In this document: in pieces, positions 48,042 through 57,760 of the stretch
How the letters are laid out: each line of letters begins with the position of its first letter
Position numbering within the stretch: position 1 is the first letter of the stretch
Source: Pseudomonadota bacterium
GTDB lineage: Bacteria; Pseudomonadota; Gammaproteobacteria; Steroidobacterales; Steroidobacteraceae
Direction: 5' to 3'
NCBI GenBank assembly: GCA_025351005.1
Contig: JANXWS010000057.1
Span: forward strand, 1-64,000
DNA: 64,000 nucleotides
Notes under the pieces: generated by a model
Seen by the model: the letters and a program-made list of their open reading frames with translations, nothing else
What the model was told of the DNA's origin: nothing
Databases searched by the model: none
Made by a program: the position numbers and the translations under genes

Positions 48042-49772
48042 CGGCAGATACAGGTCCGTGAGCGTGCCCTCGAAGGCCTCGGCCGCGAACGCGACGGTCT
48101 CCGAGAGCGTCGGGTGTGGGTGCACGGTGAGACCGATGTCGTGGGCGTCGGCGCCCATTTCGATTGCCAGCGCGACCTCCGAGATCAGGTCGCCGGCATT
48201 GGTGCCGACGATGCCTGCACCGAGCACGCGGTGCGAAGCGGGATCGAACAGCAGCTTCGTGAAGCCCTCCTCGCGATTGAGCGCGAGCGAGCGCCCGGAG
48301 GCGAACCAGGGGAACGCTCCCTTGCCGACGCGGATGCCCTGCGCCTGGGCCTCGGTCTCGGTCAGGCCCGCCCACGCGATCTCCGGGTCGGTGTAGGCGA
48401 CCGACGGGATCACGCGCGCGTCGAACGCGCGCTTGAGACCGGCGGCAACCTCGGCGGCAACCTTGCCCTCGTGGCTTGCCTTGTGGGCCAGCATCGGCTG
48501 GCCGACGATGTCGCCGATCGCGAAGATGTGCGGCACGCTGCTGCGCAGCTGCTTGTCGACCGGAATGAAGCCGCGCTCGTCGACGCGCACTCCGGCCGCC
48601 TCGGCGCCGATGCTGCGGCCGTTCGGCCGCCTGCCGATCGCGACCAGCACCCGGTCGTAGGACTGCGGGACGGGCGCGCCGGCGCCTTCGAACGTCACCG
48701 CAAGCCCGGCCGCCTCGGGCTCGATGCGGGCGACCTTGACGCCGGTGTGGACGCCCTCGTAATGCGCCCGCAACCGCTTCTCGAGTGGCCGCACGAGGTC
48801 GCGGTCGCAGCCCGGCATCAGGCCGGGAAGCAGTTCGACGACGGTGACCTTCGAACCGAGCGCGTTGTAGACGCAGGCCATCTCGAGCCCGATGATGCCG
48901 CCGCCGACGACCAGCAGCCGCGCCGGCAGGCTCGCGAGCTCGAGCGCGCCCGTGGAATCCATGATTCGCGCATCGTCGGGCGCGCCGGGCATGCGCACCG
49001 CCTCCGAGCCCGCCGCGACGATGCACTGCTCGAAGCCGACGATGCGGGTACCGCCCTCGCCGCTGACCGCGATCCGGTGCGGCGAGACAAAGCGCGCCTC
49101 GCCACGCAGCAGCTCGACCTTGCGCTGCTTGGCGAGCGCGCTCAGGCCGGAGGTCAGGCGGCCGACGACACGTTCCGTCCAGCCGCGCAGCCGCGGCAGA
49201 TCAATCTGCGGCGTGCCGAAGACGACGCCGCAGTTCGCCATCGAGGCCGCCGCCTCGAGGACGTTGGCGGCGTGCAGCAGCGCCTTCGACGGAATGCAGC
49301 CGACGTTCAGGCAGACGCCGCCGAGCGTCGGCCAGCGCTCGATCAGGGCGACTTTGAGGCCGAGGTCCGCGGCACGGAACGCGGCGGTGTAGCCGCCGGG
49401 CCCGGCGCCGATCACGACCAACGGAAACACGACGTCGGCGGCCGGCTCGTCGGCTGCTGCGGTCGCCGGCGCAGTCGCGGCGACCGGCGGCGCGGCCGCG
49501 GCTGGCTCCGCCGCGGCTCCGACCCCGGCTCCCGCGGCGACCAAGGCCAGCAGCGTACCCTCGCCGACCCGATCGCCGACCTTGACGCGCACCTCGCGCA
49601 CGACCCCCGCAAACGGGGCCGGCACGTCCATCGTCGCCTTGTCGCTCTCGAGCGTGACCAGCGAGTCGTTTTCGGCGACGGCCTGGCCGGGCGCGACCAG
49701 CACCTCGATCACGGGCACGTCCTTGAAGTCGCCGAGCGCCGGGACGCGCACCTCGCGCGGCGCGTCGGTCAC
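48030..49772 (-). CDS. lpdA: dihydrolipoyl dehydrogenase (E3) with N-terminal lipoyl domain
   Basis: E3 of the pyruvate dehydrogenase complex re-oxidises dihydrolipoamide with NAD. The 580-residue protein is longer than usual because it begins with a lipoyl domain (about 1-80, ESDKATMDVPAP with the lipoylated Lys) and an Ala/Pro linker (about 82-112). The enzyme part follows: GAGPGGYTAA, redox pair GGVCLNVGCIPSK, GGGIIGLEMA and the C-terminal HPHPTLSETV base. E3 with its own lipoyl domain is known in several beta/gammaproteobacteria. It overlaps aceF by four bases. Confidence 0.95.
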   Translation of the reverse strand: MTDAPREVRVPALGDFKDVPVIEVLVAPGQAVAENDSLVTLESDKATMDVPAPFAGVVREVRVKVGDRVGEGTLLALVAAGAGVGAAAEPAAAAPPVAATAPATAAADEPAADVVFPLVVIGAGPGGYTAAFRAADLGLKVALIERWPTLGGVCLNVGCIPSKALLHAANVLEAAASMANCGVVFGTPQIDLPRLRGWTERVVGRLTSGLSALAKQRKVELLRGEARFVSPHRIAVSGEGGTRIVGFEQCIVAAGSEAVRMPGAPDDARIMDSTGALELASLPARLLVVGGGIIGLEMACVYNALGSKVTVVELLPGLMPGCDRDLVRPLEKRLRAHYEGVHTGVKVARIEPEAAGLAVTFEGAGAPVPQSYDRVLVAIGRRPNGRSIGAEAAGVRVDERGFIPVDKQLRSSVPHIFAIGDIVGQPMLAHKASHEGKVAAEVAAGLKRAFDARVIPSVAYTDPEIAWAGLTETEAQAQGIRVGKGAFPWFASGRSLALNREEGFTKLLFDPASHRVLGAGIVGTNAGDLISEVALAIEMGADAHDIGLTVHPHPTLSETVAFAAEAFEGTLTDLYLPKKA

Positions 49773-51085
49773 GGCACCGCCTCGAGCAGCGCACGCACGT
49801 CGGCGAGTGCGGTGGCGAGCGCGGTCGTGAAGCGGGCGGCCTCGGCGCCATCGACGACCCGATGGTCGTAGGACAGCGACAGCGGCAGCATCAGTCGCGG
49901 CACGAGCTGGCCGTCGACGTACACCGGCTTCAGGCTCGAGCGCGAGACACCGAGAATCGCAACCTCGGGTGCATTGATGATCGGGGTGAAGGCGGTGCCG
50001 CCGATGCCGCCCAGGCTCGACACGGTGAAGCAGCCGCCCTGCATCTCGGCCGCGGTCAACTTGCCGGCGCGGGCCTTCTCGGACAGCGCCGCGAGTTCGC
50101 GGGCGATCTCGTAGACATCCTTGCGGTCGGCATCGCGCATCACCGGAACGACCAGGCCGTTCGGCGTGTCGGCGGCGAAGCCGAGATGAAGGTACTTCTT
50201 GAAGACCAGGTTCTCGGCCTGCGCGTCGAGCGAGGCGTTGAAGCGAGGGAAATGATGCAGCACGCGCGCGCAGGCCCGCAGCACGAACGCGAGCGGCGTC
50301 AGCTTGATGCCCTCGTCGAGCGCTTTCTGCTTCAGCCGGACCCGCGCCTCCTCGAGCGCCGTGATGTCCGCCTCCTCGAACTGCGTCACGTGCGGCACGT
50401 TGACCCAGCTCGCGTGCAGCCGCGGGCCGGATATCCGCTGGATGCGCGTCAGCGGCTGCACCTCGATCGGCCCGAAGCGCGCGAAGTCGACCTCCGGAAT
50501 GCGCGGCAATCCGCCGCCCGCCACCGCCGGCACGGCGCCGGCGAGTGCGCGCTTGACCCAGGCCTTGACGTCCTCGTGCGTGATCCGGCCTTTCGGGCCC
50601 GATCCGGACAGCCGTCCAAGATCGACGCCAAGCTCGCGGGCCAGCAGCCGCACCGACGGAGTCGCGTAGGCGCGCGCGAAGCCGACCTCCTCGACCGGCC
50701 GCTGGCCCGACACCGCTTCGCCGCGCGCCGGTGCCGGCGCGGCCACCGGTGCGGGTGCCGGTGTAGGCGCAGGCGTCGGCGTCGGCGATAACGCGGCCGG
50801 CGCCTCGACTGCGGCCGCCACGGCCGGCGCAGCGGCGGTCGCTGCGGCCGCCTCGAGCTCGACGACGGGTGAGCCGGCGGAGATCTTGTCGCCTTTCTTC
50901 GCCAGCACCGCAATCACGCGCCCGGCCGCGGTCGAGGGCACGTCCATCGTCGCCTTCTCGGTCTCCAGCGTCAGCAGCGGCGAGTCGATCGCGACCTCCT
51001 CTCCGATCCGCACCAGCACGTCGACGACGTCGACGCTCTTGAAGTCACCGAGGTCGGGCACGACGACCGTGATGCGCTCAGTCAT
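49769..51085 (-). CDS. aceF: pyruvate dehydrogenase E2, dihydrolipoamide acetyltransferase
   Basis: Core of the pyruvate dehydrogenase complex. The 438-residue protein has a single lipoyl domain (about 1-78, ETEKATMDVPST), a long Ala/Pro linker (about 80-130), the peripheral-subunit-binding domain (RAYATPSVRLLARELGVDLGRLSGSGPKGRITHEDVKAWV) and the catalytic domain with DHRVVDG. E. coli has three lipoyl domains; here one sits on E2 and another on E3. It lies three bases after aceE. Confidence 0.95.
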   Translation of the reverse strand: MTERITVVVPDLGDFKSVDVVDVLVRIGEEVAIDSPLLTLETEKATMDVPSTAAGRVIAVLAKKGDKISAGSPVVELEAAAATAAAPAVAAAVEAPAALSPTPTPAPTPAPAPVAAPAPARGEAVSGQRPVEEVGFARAYATPSVRLLARELGVDLGRLSGSGPKGRITHEDVKAWVKRALAGAVPAVAGGGLPRIPEVDFARFGPIEVQPLTRIQRISGPRLHASWVNVPHVTQFEEADITALEEARVRLKQKALDEGIKLTPLAFVLRACARVLHHFPRFNASLDAQAENLVFKKYLHLGFAADTPNGLVVPVMRDADRKDVYEIARELAALSEKARAGKLTAAEMQGGCFTVSSLGGIGGTAFTPIINAPEVAILGVSRSSLKPVYVDGQLVPRLMLPLSLSYDHRVVDGAEAARFTTALATALADVRALLEAVP

Positions 51086-51088
51086 AGA

Positions 51089-53758
51089 TCAGACCGCCAT
51101 CGGGTTGGGCTTGGCGGGATCGAAGCCGAACTTCTGCATCGCGGCGCTGACCGTGGCGACGTCGATCTTGCCTTCGTCGGCGAGTGCCTTCAGCGCGGCC
51201 ACCGCGATGTGGTGGCGATCGACCTCGAAATGGCTGCGCAGCGCGGCTCGCGCATCGGAGCGGCCGAAGCCGTCGGTGCCGAGCACGACGTAACGGCCCG
51301 GGATCCACTCGCGGATCTGGTCCGGGACTATCTTCATGTAGTCGGTGGCGGCAATGAAGGGTCCGCTGCGGTCGCCGAGGCACTCGCGCGCGTACGGCAC
51401 GCGCGCCCTCGCGGTCGGGTTGAGCCGGTTGCTGCGCTCGGCGTCGAGGGCCTCGCGTCGCAGCTCCGAGAAGCTCGTGACGCTAAAGACGTCCGCGGGC
51501 ACGCCGAAGTCCTGCTCGAGCAGCTGGGCGGCCGCCCGGCACTCGCGCAGGATCGTTCCCGAACCCAGCAGCGTCGCCCGCACCTTGCCGCGACCACCGA
51601 TGTCGAGCAGGTACATGCCCTTGACGATGCCGGCCTCGACGCCGGCTGGCATCGCCGGCTGGGCATAGTTCTCGTTCATCACGGTGAGATAGTAGAAGAC
51701 GCTCTGCTGCTCGGCGTACATGCGTCGCAGGCCGTCGTGGATGATGACGGCGAGTTCGTAGGCGTAGCACGGGTCGTAGCTGATGCAGTTCGGAATCACG
51801 CTCATCAGCAGCTGCGAGTGGCCATCCTGGTGCTGCAGGCCCTCGCCGGCGAGCGTCGTGCGACCGGCGGTGGCGCCGAGCAGGAAGCCGCGCGCCCGCA
51901 GGTCGCCGGCAGCCCACATGAAGTCGCCGGTGCGCTGGTAGCCGAACATCGAGTAGTAGATGTAGAACGGCACCATGTACGTGCCGTAGTTCGAATAGGC
52001 GGTCGCGGCCGCGATCCACGAGCACATCGAGCCGGCCTCGTTGATGCCTTCCTCGAGGATCTGACCCTTCTTGTCCTCGCGGTACGACAGCAGCTGATCG
52101 GCATCCTGCGGCGTGTACAGCTGGCCGACCGATGAGTAGATGCCGATCTGGCGGAACAACCCTTCCATGCCGAAGGTACGTGCTTCGTCCGGCACGATCG
52201 GCACGATGTTGCGGCCGATGTTCTTGTCCTTCAGCAGAATGCCGAGCAGCCGGACGAAGGCCATCGTCGTCGAGATCTCGCGCTCACCGGTGGACTCGAG
52301 CAGGGGCTGAAACGCCTCCAGCGGTGGCACCACCAGTACCGGCGCGCTGGTGCGGCGCGCCGGGAGGTAGCCGCCGAGTGCGGCGCGGTGTTCCTGCAGG
52401 TAGCGCATCTCGTCGCTGCCATCGGCCGGGCGCTTGAACGGCAGCTTCGCGATCTCGTCGTCGGACACCGGGATGTTGAAGCGGTCGCGGAATGCCTTCA
52501 GCGCGTCGTCGTCGAGCTTCTTCTGCTGGTGGGTCGGGTTCTGCGCCTCGCCGGCCTTGCCGAGGCCGAAGCCCTTGACGGTCTTGGCGAGAATCACGGT
52601 CGGCTGGCCGCGGGTGGCCACGGCCGCCGCATAGGCGTTCCAGACCTTGACGAAGTCGTGGCCGCCGCGATTCAGGCGCCAGATCTCCTCGTCGGACATG
52701 TTCGCGACCATCTCGCGCAGCTCGGCGTACTTGCCGAAGAAGTGCTCGCGCGTGTAGGCGCCGCCCTTTGCCTTGAAGTTCTGGTACTCGCCGTCGACGC
52801 ATTCCTCCATCAGCCGGCGCAGCAGGCCCTTCTGGTCGCGCGCCAGCAGCGGGTCCCAGCGCGAGCCCCACAGCACCTTGATGACGTTCCAGCCGGCGCC
52901 GAGGAAGGCCGCCTCGAGCTCCTGGATGATCTTGCCGTTGCCGCGCACCGGACCGTCGAGGCGCTGCAGGTTGCAGTTGATGACGAACACGAGATTGTCG
53001 AGGCGCTCGCGCACCGGCATCGTCAGCGCGCCCATCGACTCCGGCTCGTCCATCTCGCCGTCGCCGAGGAAGCACCAGACCTTGCGGTCGGAAGACCGCG
53101 CGATGCCGCGGTGCTCCATGTAGCGCTGGAAGCGCGCCTGGAAGATCGCCATCATCGGCCCGAGGCCCATCGACACGGTCGGGAACTGCCAGAACTCCGG
53201 CATCAGCCACGGGTGCGGATAGGACGCGAGTCCGTGGCCGGACGCTTCGCGGCGGAAATTGCGCAGCTGCTCCTCGCTCAGGCGTCCCTCGAGGTAGGCG
53301 CGCGCATAGATCCCTGGGCTGGAGTGCCCCTGCACGAACACCATGTCACCCGGATGCTGTTCGCTCGCGGCACGCCAGAAGTGGTTGAAGCCCACCTCAT
53401 ACAGCGTCGCCGACGAGGCGTAGGTGGCGAGGTGGCCGCCATACTCGGAGCTCTGCCGGTTCGCCGCGACCACCATCGCGAGCGCGTTCCACCGTATGTA
53501 GGCCTCGAGGCGTCGCTCCAGCGCGCGATTGCCGGGGTAGGTCTTCTCGTGCGCGGCGCTGATCGTATTGACGTAGGCGGTGTTCGGCTTGAACGGCAAG
53601 TACGCACCGGAACGGCGCGTATGGTCGATCAGGCGCTCGAGCAGGTAATGGGCGCGCTCCGGTCCGTGCACCTTGAGCACCGCGTCGATCGACTCGAGCC
53701 AGTCCTGAGTCTCGAGCGGATCGAGGTCCTCGACTTTCGGGGTTTCGGCCATGGGCAT
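51089..53758 (-). CDS. aceE: pyruvate dehydrogenase E1 component (homodimeric)
   Basis: Thiamine-diphosphate enzyme that decarboxylates pyruvate. The 889-residue product matches the E. coli-type homodimeric E1: GHSSPGIYARAYLEGRLSEEQLRNFRRE, the ThDP-binding FLGDGEMDEPESMGAL to INCNLQRLDGPVRGNGKIIQELE, and the C-terminal LGTDGFGRSDARAALRSHFEVD. Two ATGs, 53758 and 53752, are six bases apart; neither has a strong SD. The gene leads the aceE-aceF-lpdA operon. Confidence 0.96.
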   Translation of the reverse strand: MPMAETPKVEDLDPLETQDWLESIDAVLKVHGPERAHYLLERLIDHTRRSGAYLPFKPNTAYVNTISAAHEKTYPGNRALERRLEAYIRWNALAMVVAANRQSSEYGGHLATYASSATLYEVGFNHFWRAASEQHPGDMVFVQGHSSPGIYARAYLEGRLSEEQLRNFRREASGHGLASYPHPWLMPEFWQFPTVSMGLGPMMAIFQARFQRYMEHRGIARSSDRKVWCFLGDGEMDEPESMGALTMPVRERLDNLVFVINCNLQRLDGPVRGNGKIIQELEAAFLGAGWNVIKVLWGSRWDPLLARDQKGLLRRLMEECVDGEYQNFKAKGGAYTREHFFGKYAELREMVANMSDEEIWRLNRGGHDFVKVWNAYAAAVATRGQPTVILAKTVKGFGLGKAGEAQNPTHQQKKLDDDALKAFRDRFNIPVSDDEIAKLPFKRPADGSDEMRYLQEHRAALGGYLPARRTSAPVLVVPPLEAFQPLLESTGEREISTTMAFVRLLGILLKDKNIGRNIVPIVPDEARTFGMEGLFRQIGIYSSVGQLYTPQDADQLLSYREDKKGQILEEGINEAGSMCSWIAAATAYSNYGTYMVPFYIYYSMFGYQRTGDFMWAAGDLRARGFLLGATAGRTTLAGEGLQHQDGHSQLLMSVIPNCISYDPCYAYELAVIIHDGLRRMYAEQQSVFYYLTVMNENYAQPAMPAGVEAGIVKGMYLLDIGGRGKVRATLLGSGTILRECRAAAQLLEQDFGVPADVFSVTSFSELRREALDAERSNRLNPTARARVPYARECLGDRSGPFIAATDYMKIVPDQIREWIPGRYVVLGTDGFGRSDARAALRSHFEVDRHHIAVAALKALADEGKIDVATVSAAMQKFGFDPAKPNPMAV

Positions 53759-53843
53759 CGTTATCCGGCGGGAACGACTCGTCCCGCGTGCGACTCCGAT
53801 ATGATCTGGCTTTGACGCGGGTCGGTCAAGGAATGCAACCCCG
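53759..53843. promoter_or_regulatory. divergent aceE / aminopeptidase promoters
   Basis: The 85-base gap holds TATGAT (53800-53805) on the plus strand for the aminopeptidase gene, and TTGACC on the minus strand (53824-53829) as a likely aceE -35, with TCATAT overlapping the plus-strand -10 box. The two promoters share the same few bases, so they may compete. AAGGA precedes the aminopeptidase GTG. No clear PdhR operator is recognised. Confidence 0.5.
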
Positions 53844-55364
53844 GTGAAACTGCTGCCGCCAAGCGATCGCCTGACGCTGGTTCGCGTCGCACGACCATCC
53901 GCGGCCTGGCTCGCGCGACTGGACGTGTTGCTGCTGCTGGTCCGTGCCGACCGGGTGGCGGCGCTCGGCGCTTTTCCGGGCGGCAGCGAGCTTGCCCGCG
54001 AACACACTCGCCTGCGCTGCAAGCCCGGCGGCAGCTACGCCGTGACGCTGCCGACGCGGCGCCGCGCGCGCGCCTACGTCGGCGTGCTGCCGGCCGATGC
54101 CGAGGCCTTCCAGGCGCTGACGCTCGCCGGCCGGCTGGTGCGCGACGCCGCCGCCGCACGGCCCGGCGCCGTCGGCATCGCCGCGGTCGCAGCCGAGCGC
54201 GACGCGGCGCCCGTGGAGGCGCTGGTCGCAGCGCTGCTCGCCGCCACCGAAAGCCGGCCGCAGGCGAAGCACAAGCCGCTGCCGGCCTGGCGACCTCGGC
54301 GCGTCAGCGTCGCGGGAGGCGCGCCGCTCGCGGCGACCGGCGCCACCGAGGCAGGCGCACATCTGGCGCGCTGGCTGACCCAGCTGCCGCCGAACGTGCT
54401 CGGCCCGGGCAGCTACCGCCGCGCGCTCGGCACGCTGGCGCGCCGCCACCGCTGGGGCATGCGCGTGCTCGGTGAGAGTGCGCTGCGGCGACTTGGCGCC
54501 GGGGCCTTTCTCGCCGTCGCCCGCGGCAGCGCGCGACGCGACGCGGCGCTGGTGCGCCTCGAGTACCGGCCGCGTGGCGCCGGTCGCAGCCGCCGCGCCA
54601 CCGAGCGGCCGATCGCGCTGGTCGGCAAGGGCATCTGCTTCGATACCGGCGGCCACAACCTGAAGACGCCGCGGTCAATGCTGACCATGCATGCCGATAT
54701 GGCCGGCAGCGCGGTCGCGCTCGGCATCCTCGCGGCTCTCTCCGAACAGGGCTACCCGCACCCGGTCGACGCCTGGCTGGCGCTCGCGGAAAACCGCATC
54801 GGACCCGCCAGCTACACGCAGCAGGACGTGATCACCGCGGCCAACGGCAGGACCATCCAAGTCATGCACACCGACGCCGAGGGCCGCATGGTGCTGGCGG
54901 ACACCCTCGTGCTCGCGTCGCGCACGCGGCCGGCCTGCATCGTCGACTTCGCGACGCTGACCGGCGCGTGCGTGATGGCGCTGACGGAGCGAATGTCAGG
55001 CGTCTTCACCAACCGCCCGGCTCTGCGCACGATCGTCGAGGCCGCGGGCGACCGTTCCGGCGAGCGCGTCTGGACCATGCCCATGCCGGCCGACTTCGAC
55101 GAGGACCTCGAGAGCCCGGTCGCGGACGTGGTCCAGTGCCTGCTCGACGGCAAGGGCGACCACATCTACGCGAGCCGCTTCCTGTCGCGCTTCGTCGCCG
55201 ACGGCATTCCATGGCTGCATGTGGACCTGTCGAGTGCCGATCGCCCGGGCGGGCTCGCGCACGTGGCGACGCCGATCACCGGCTTCGGCGTCCGGCTCGG
55301 CACCGCACTGCTGACCGACGGCGACTTCCTGCGCGCGATCGGGGTCCGGCGGCGCCGCCGATGA
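53844..55364 (+). CDS. M17 leucyl aminopeptidase family protein, second copy
   Basis: The 506-residue protein is a divergent paralogue of PepA. Metal and catalytic residues are kept: GKGICFDTGGHNLK, MHADMAGSAVA, and HTDAEGRMVLADTL, where the usual Asn before TDAEGR is His. The N-terminal half is much diverged. It is expected to be a dinuclear-metal aminopeptidase of unknown preference. Start GTG at 53844 has AAGGA upstream. It is the first gene of an operon with pyrC (ATGA overlap) and rnt. Confidence 0.9.
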   Translation: MKLLPPSDRLTLVRVARPSAAWLARLDVLLLLVRADRVAALGAFPGGSELAREHTRLRCKPGGSYAVTLPTRRRARAYVGVLPADAEAFQALTLAGRLVRDAAAARPGAVGIAAVAAERDAAPVEALVAALLAATESRPQAKHKPLPAWRPRRVSVAGGAPLAATGATEAGAHLARWLTQLPPNVLGPGSYRRALGTLARRHRWGMRVLGESALRRLGAGAFLAVARGSARRDAALVRLEYRPRGAGRSRRATERPIALVGKGICFDTGGHNLKTPRSMLTMHADMAGSAVALGILAALSEQGYPHPVDAWLALAENRIGPASYTQQDVITAANGRTIQVMHTDAEGRMVLADTLVLASRTRPACIVDFATLTGACVMALTERMSGVFTNRPALRTIVEAAGDRSGERVWTMPMPADFDEDLESPVADVVQCLLDGKGDHIYASRFLSRFVADGIPWLHVDLSSADRPGGLAHVATPITGFGVRLGTALLTDGDFLRAIGVRRRRR

Positions 55365-56404
55365 CGCTGACGCTGGCCCGCCCCGACGACTGGCACGTGC
55401 ACCTGCGCGACGGCGCCGCTCTCGCGGCGGTCGTGCGGCACACGGCCGCGCGCTTCGGCCGCGCGGTCGTGATGCCGAACCTGGCCGCCCCGGTAACCAC
55501 GACCGCACTCGCAGCCGACTACCGGCGCCGGATCCTCGCGGCGCTGCCGCCGGACTGCCGCTTCGAGCCGCTGATGACGCTCTATCTGACCGACCGCACC
55601 AGCGCCGGCGAGATCGGCCGCGCGCGCGCGAGCGGCTTCGTGCACGGCGTGAAGTACTACCCGGCCGGCGCGACCACCAACTCCGATTCCGGAGTGACCG
55701 GCATCGAGCGCGTGCGGGCGGCGCTCGCGGCCCTCGAGGAACACGACCTGCCGCTTCTCGTGCACGGCGAGGTCACGGATCCGCAGGTGGACGCTTTCGA
55801 CCGCGAGTCGGTTTTCATCGACCGCGTGCTCGATGGCATAGTCAGAGGCCACCCGCGCCTGCGCGTGGTGTTCGAGCACGTCACGACGCGCGAGGCAGTG
55901 GACTTCGTGCGCGCCGCCGGACCGCGGGTCGGCGCCACGATCACGCCGCAGCATCTGCTGCTGTCCCGCAATGCGCTCTTCGACGGCGGCCTGCGCCCGC
56001 ACCACTACTGCCTGCCGGTGCTGAAGCGCGAGGCGCACCGCGTCGCGCTCGTCGAGGCCGCCACCGGCGGCGAGCCGCAGTTTTTCCTCGGTACGGACAG
56101 CGCCCCGCACTCCCGCCGCGACAAGGAATCCGCCTGCGGCTGCGCCGGCGTCTACACGGCGCACGCCGCCATCGAGCTCTACGCGGAAGCCTTCGACGCG
56201 GCCGGCCGGCTCGATCGCCTCGAGGCCTTCGCGAGCCACCACGGCGCCGATTTCTACGGCCTGCCGCGCAACGCGGACGCGATCTCGCTCGTGCGCGAGC
56301 GCTGGGTGCCGCCGGAGAGCTACGCGTTCGGCGACGACGAACTGGTGCCGTTCCGGGCCGGCGGCACGATCGCCTGGCGCCTCGGCGCGCCGGGCGGCGG
56401 CTAG
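55361..56404 (+). CDS. pyrC: dihydroorotase
   Basis: Zinc enzyme closing carbamoyl aspartate to dihydroorotate in pyrimidine synthesis. The 347-residue protein shows [10 protein letters not shown] (metal His), [30 protein letters not shown] with the carbamylated Lys, [16 protein letters not shown], and [21 protein letters not shown], the E. coli-type (class II) pattern. The ORF track extends it into the upstream gene; the true ATG overlaps that stop. Confidence 0.96.
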   Translation: MTLTLARPDDWHVHLRDGAALAAVVRHTAARFGRAVVMPNLAAPVTTTALAADYRRRILAALPPDCRFEPLMTLYLTDRTSAGEIGRARASGFVHGVKYYPAGATTNSDSGVTGIERVRAALAALEEHDLPLLVHGEVTDPQVDAFDRESVFIDRVLDGIVRGHPRLRVVFEHVTTREAVDFVRAAGPRVGATITPQHLLLSRNALFDGGLRPHHYCLPVLKREAHRVALVEAATGGEPQFFLGTDSAPHSRRDKESACGCAGVYTAHAAIELYAEAFDAAGRLDRLEAFASHHGADFYGLPRNADAISLVRERWVPPESYAFGDDELVPFRAGGTIAWRLGAPGGG

Positions 56405-56408
56405 CGCG

Positions 56409-57119
56409 ATGGCGGAACCCTACGAGATGCGGGACCGGTTCAGAGGCTTCCTGCCGGTGGTCATCGACTGCGAGACCGGCGGCTTCAACCCGGCCACCGA
56501 CGCGCTGCTCGAGATAGCGGGCGTGCTGCTCAAGCTCGAAGCGGACGGTCGGCTGGTGCGCAGCGAGACCTGGCGCTACCACGTGCAGCCGTTCCCGGGC
56601 GGCCGCCTCGACCCGGCGTCGCTGGCCGTCAACGGCATCGACCCGCACCATCCGCTGCGGCCGGCGCTGCCGGAGCGCGACGCGCTCGGCAAGCTCTTCA
56701 AGGAAGTGCGCACGGCGGTCAAGGAGACCGGCTGCACGCGCGCGATCCTGGTCGGTCACAACGCGGCTTTCGACCTCGCCTTCCTGAACGCAGCCGTCGG
56801 GCGCGCGGCGATCAAGCGCAATCCGTTCCACCCCTTCAGCTGCTTCGATACCGCGACGCTCGCGGGCGTCGCCTACGGCCAGACGGTGCTGTCGCGAGCC
56901 GCGATCGCGGCCGGGCTGACCTGGGAGCGGGCCTCAGCCCACTCGGCGCGTTACGACGCCGAACAGACGGCGGACCTGTTCTGCGACGTCTGCAACCAGT
57001 TCCAGCCGATCTTCGCGGCGGCGCGCACGCGGCTCGCGTCGCTCGCCGCCGCGGCGGCGCTCGCCGAGGAGCCGCTGAATCCGATGGTGGAACCGACCCT
57101 CGAGCCCGAGGAGGGCTGA
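56409..57119 (+). CDS. rnt: ribonuclease T
   Basis: DEDD-family 3'-5' exonuclease that trims tRNA CCA ends and stable RNAs. The 236-residue protein shows [21 protein letters not shown] (Asp, Glu), [14 protein letters not shown] and the DEDDh His-Asp in [16 protein letters not shown]. The position after pyrC is common in gammaproteobacteria. The C-terminus is about 15 residues longer than E. coli RNase T and acidic. Confidence 0.95.
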   Translation: MAEPYEMRDRFRGFLPVVIDCETGGFNPATDALLEIAGVLLKLEADGRLVRSETWRYHVQPFPGGRLDPASLAVNGIDPHHPLRPALPERDALGKLFKEVRTAVKETGCTRAILVGHNAAFDLAFLNAAVGRAAIKRNPFHPFSCFDTATLAGVAYGQTVLSRAAIAAGLTWERASAHSARYDAEQTADLFCDVCNQFQPIFAAARTRLASLAAAAALAEEPLNPMVEPTLEPEEG

Positions 57120-57126
57120 GGCGGCC

Positions 57127-57459
57127 TCAGGCCGCGACCGCGCCCGCCTGCTGCAGCAGCTGCTGGAGCTCGCCGCTGCGGAACATCTGCATCGCGATGT
57201 CGCAGCCGCCAAGGAGCTCGGCGTTGACGTACAGCTGCGGGAAGGTCGGCCAGTTCGAGTGGGCCTTGAGCGCCTCGCGCAGTTCCGGGTCCTCGAAGAT
57301 GTTGACGGCGTGAAAATCGGCCTTGCACGCCTGCAGCGCCGTGACGGTCTGCGCCGAAAACCCGCACTGCGGGAAGTCCGGCGTGCCCTTCATGAACAGT
57401 ACGACCGGAGCGCTCGCCAGGTGATCCTTGATGCGGGCGGAAACGTCGGAGTCGCTCAT
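57127..57459 (-). CDS. grxD: monothiol glutaredoxin (CGFS type)
   Basis: Fe-S carrier glutaredoxin. The 110-residue protein has the CGFS active site (DFPQCGFSAQTVTAL), the PTFPQLYVNAELLGGCDIAMQMFRSGELQQLL glutathione-binding block and normal length. It converges on rnt with 7 bases between the stops. The extra alternative frame in the track is a shadow. Confidence 0.95.
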   Translation of the reverse strand: MSDSDVSARIKDHLASAPVVLFMKGTPDFPQCGFSAQTVTALQACKADFHAVNIFEDPELREALKAHSNWPTFPQLYVNAELLGGCDIAMQMFRSGELQQLLQQAGAVAA

Positions 57460-57492
57460 CGGTACGGTCCTCGTGGCGGGGAATGCGGGGAC

Positions 57493-57747
57493 TCAGGCGC
57501 GCTCTGCGCGCCGGGCGGGATCGGTCCCCCGGCGACGCGCCACGCACGCCCGCAGCACCGCCCACTGCTCCGCGGCGTCGAACGTGAGCCAGCCCGCGAT
57601 CTCGTCGAGCGTGCGGTGGCAACCGGAACACAGGCCGAGCGGGCCAATGTTACAGATGCCGATGCAGGGGGAGTTCGGGGCGGGCGGCGGCAAGTGGCGT
57701 CTCGGTGCCGGGCCCTGTCGCGGGGCCAGCAACTGGTTGAAATTCAT
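57493..57747 (-). CDS. DUF1289 cysteine-rich small protein
   Basis: The 84-residue product has the DUF1289 motif: SPCIGICNIGPLGLCSGCHRTLDEIAGWLTFDAAEQWAVLRAC, a four-cysteine knuckle (C-x3-C-x7-C-x2-C) probably binding a metal or Fe-S cluster. Function unknown; grxD is 33 bases downstream, in line with an Fe-S link. The ATG at 57747 (MNFNQLL) is preferred to the upstream GTG at 57759 because the predicted -10 box (TAGAAT, 57762-57767 minus) leaves no room for the latter. Confidence 0.85.
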   Translation of the reverse strand: MNFNQLLAPRQGPAPRRHLPPPAPNSPCIGICNIGPLGLCSGCHRTLDEIAGWLTFDAAEQWAVLRACVARRRGTDPARRAERA

Positions 57748-57760
57748 GGCGGCAAGCACC

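Noticed and set aside
57116-57130. CTGAGG-CGG-CCTCAG hairpin between rnt and grxD as a bidirectional terminator
   Set aside because: The stem is perfect but short, and there is no T-run on either strand.
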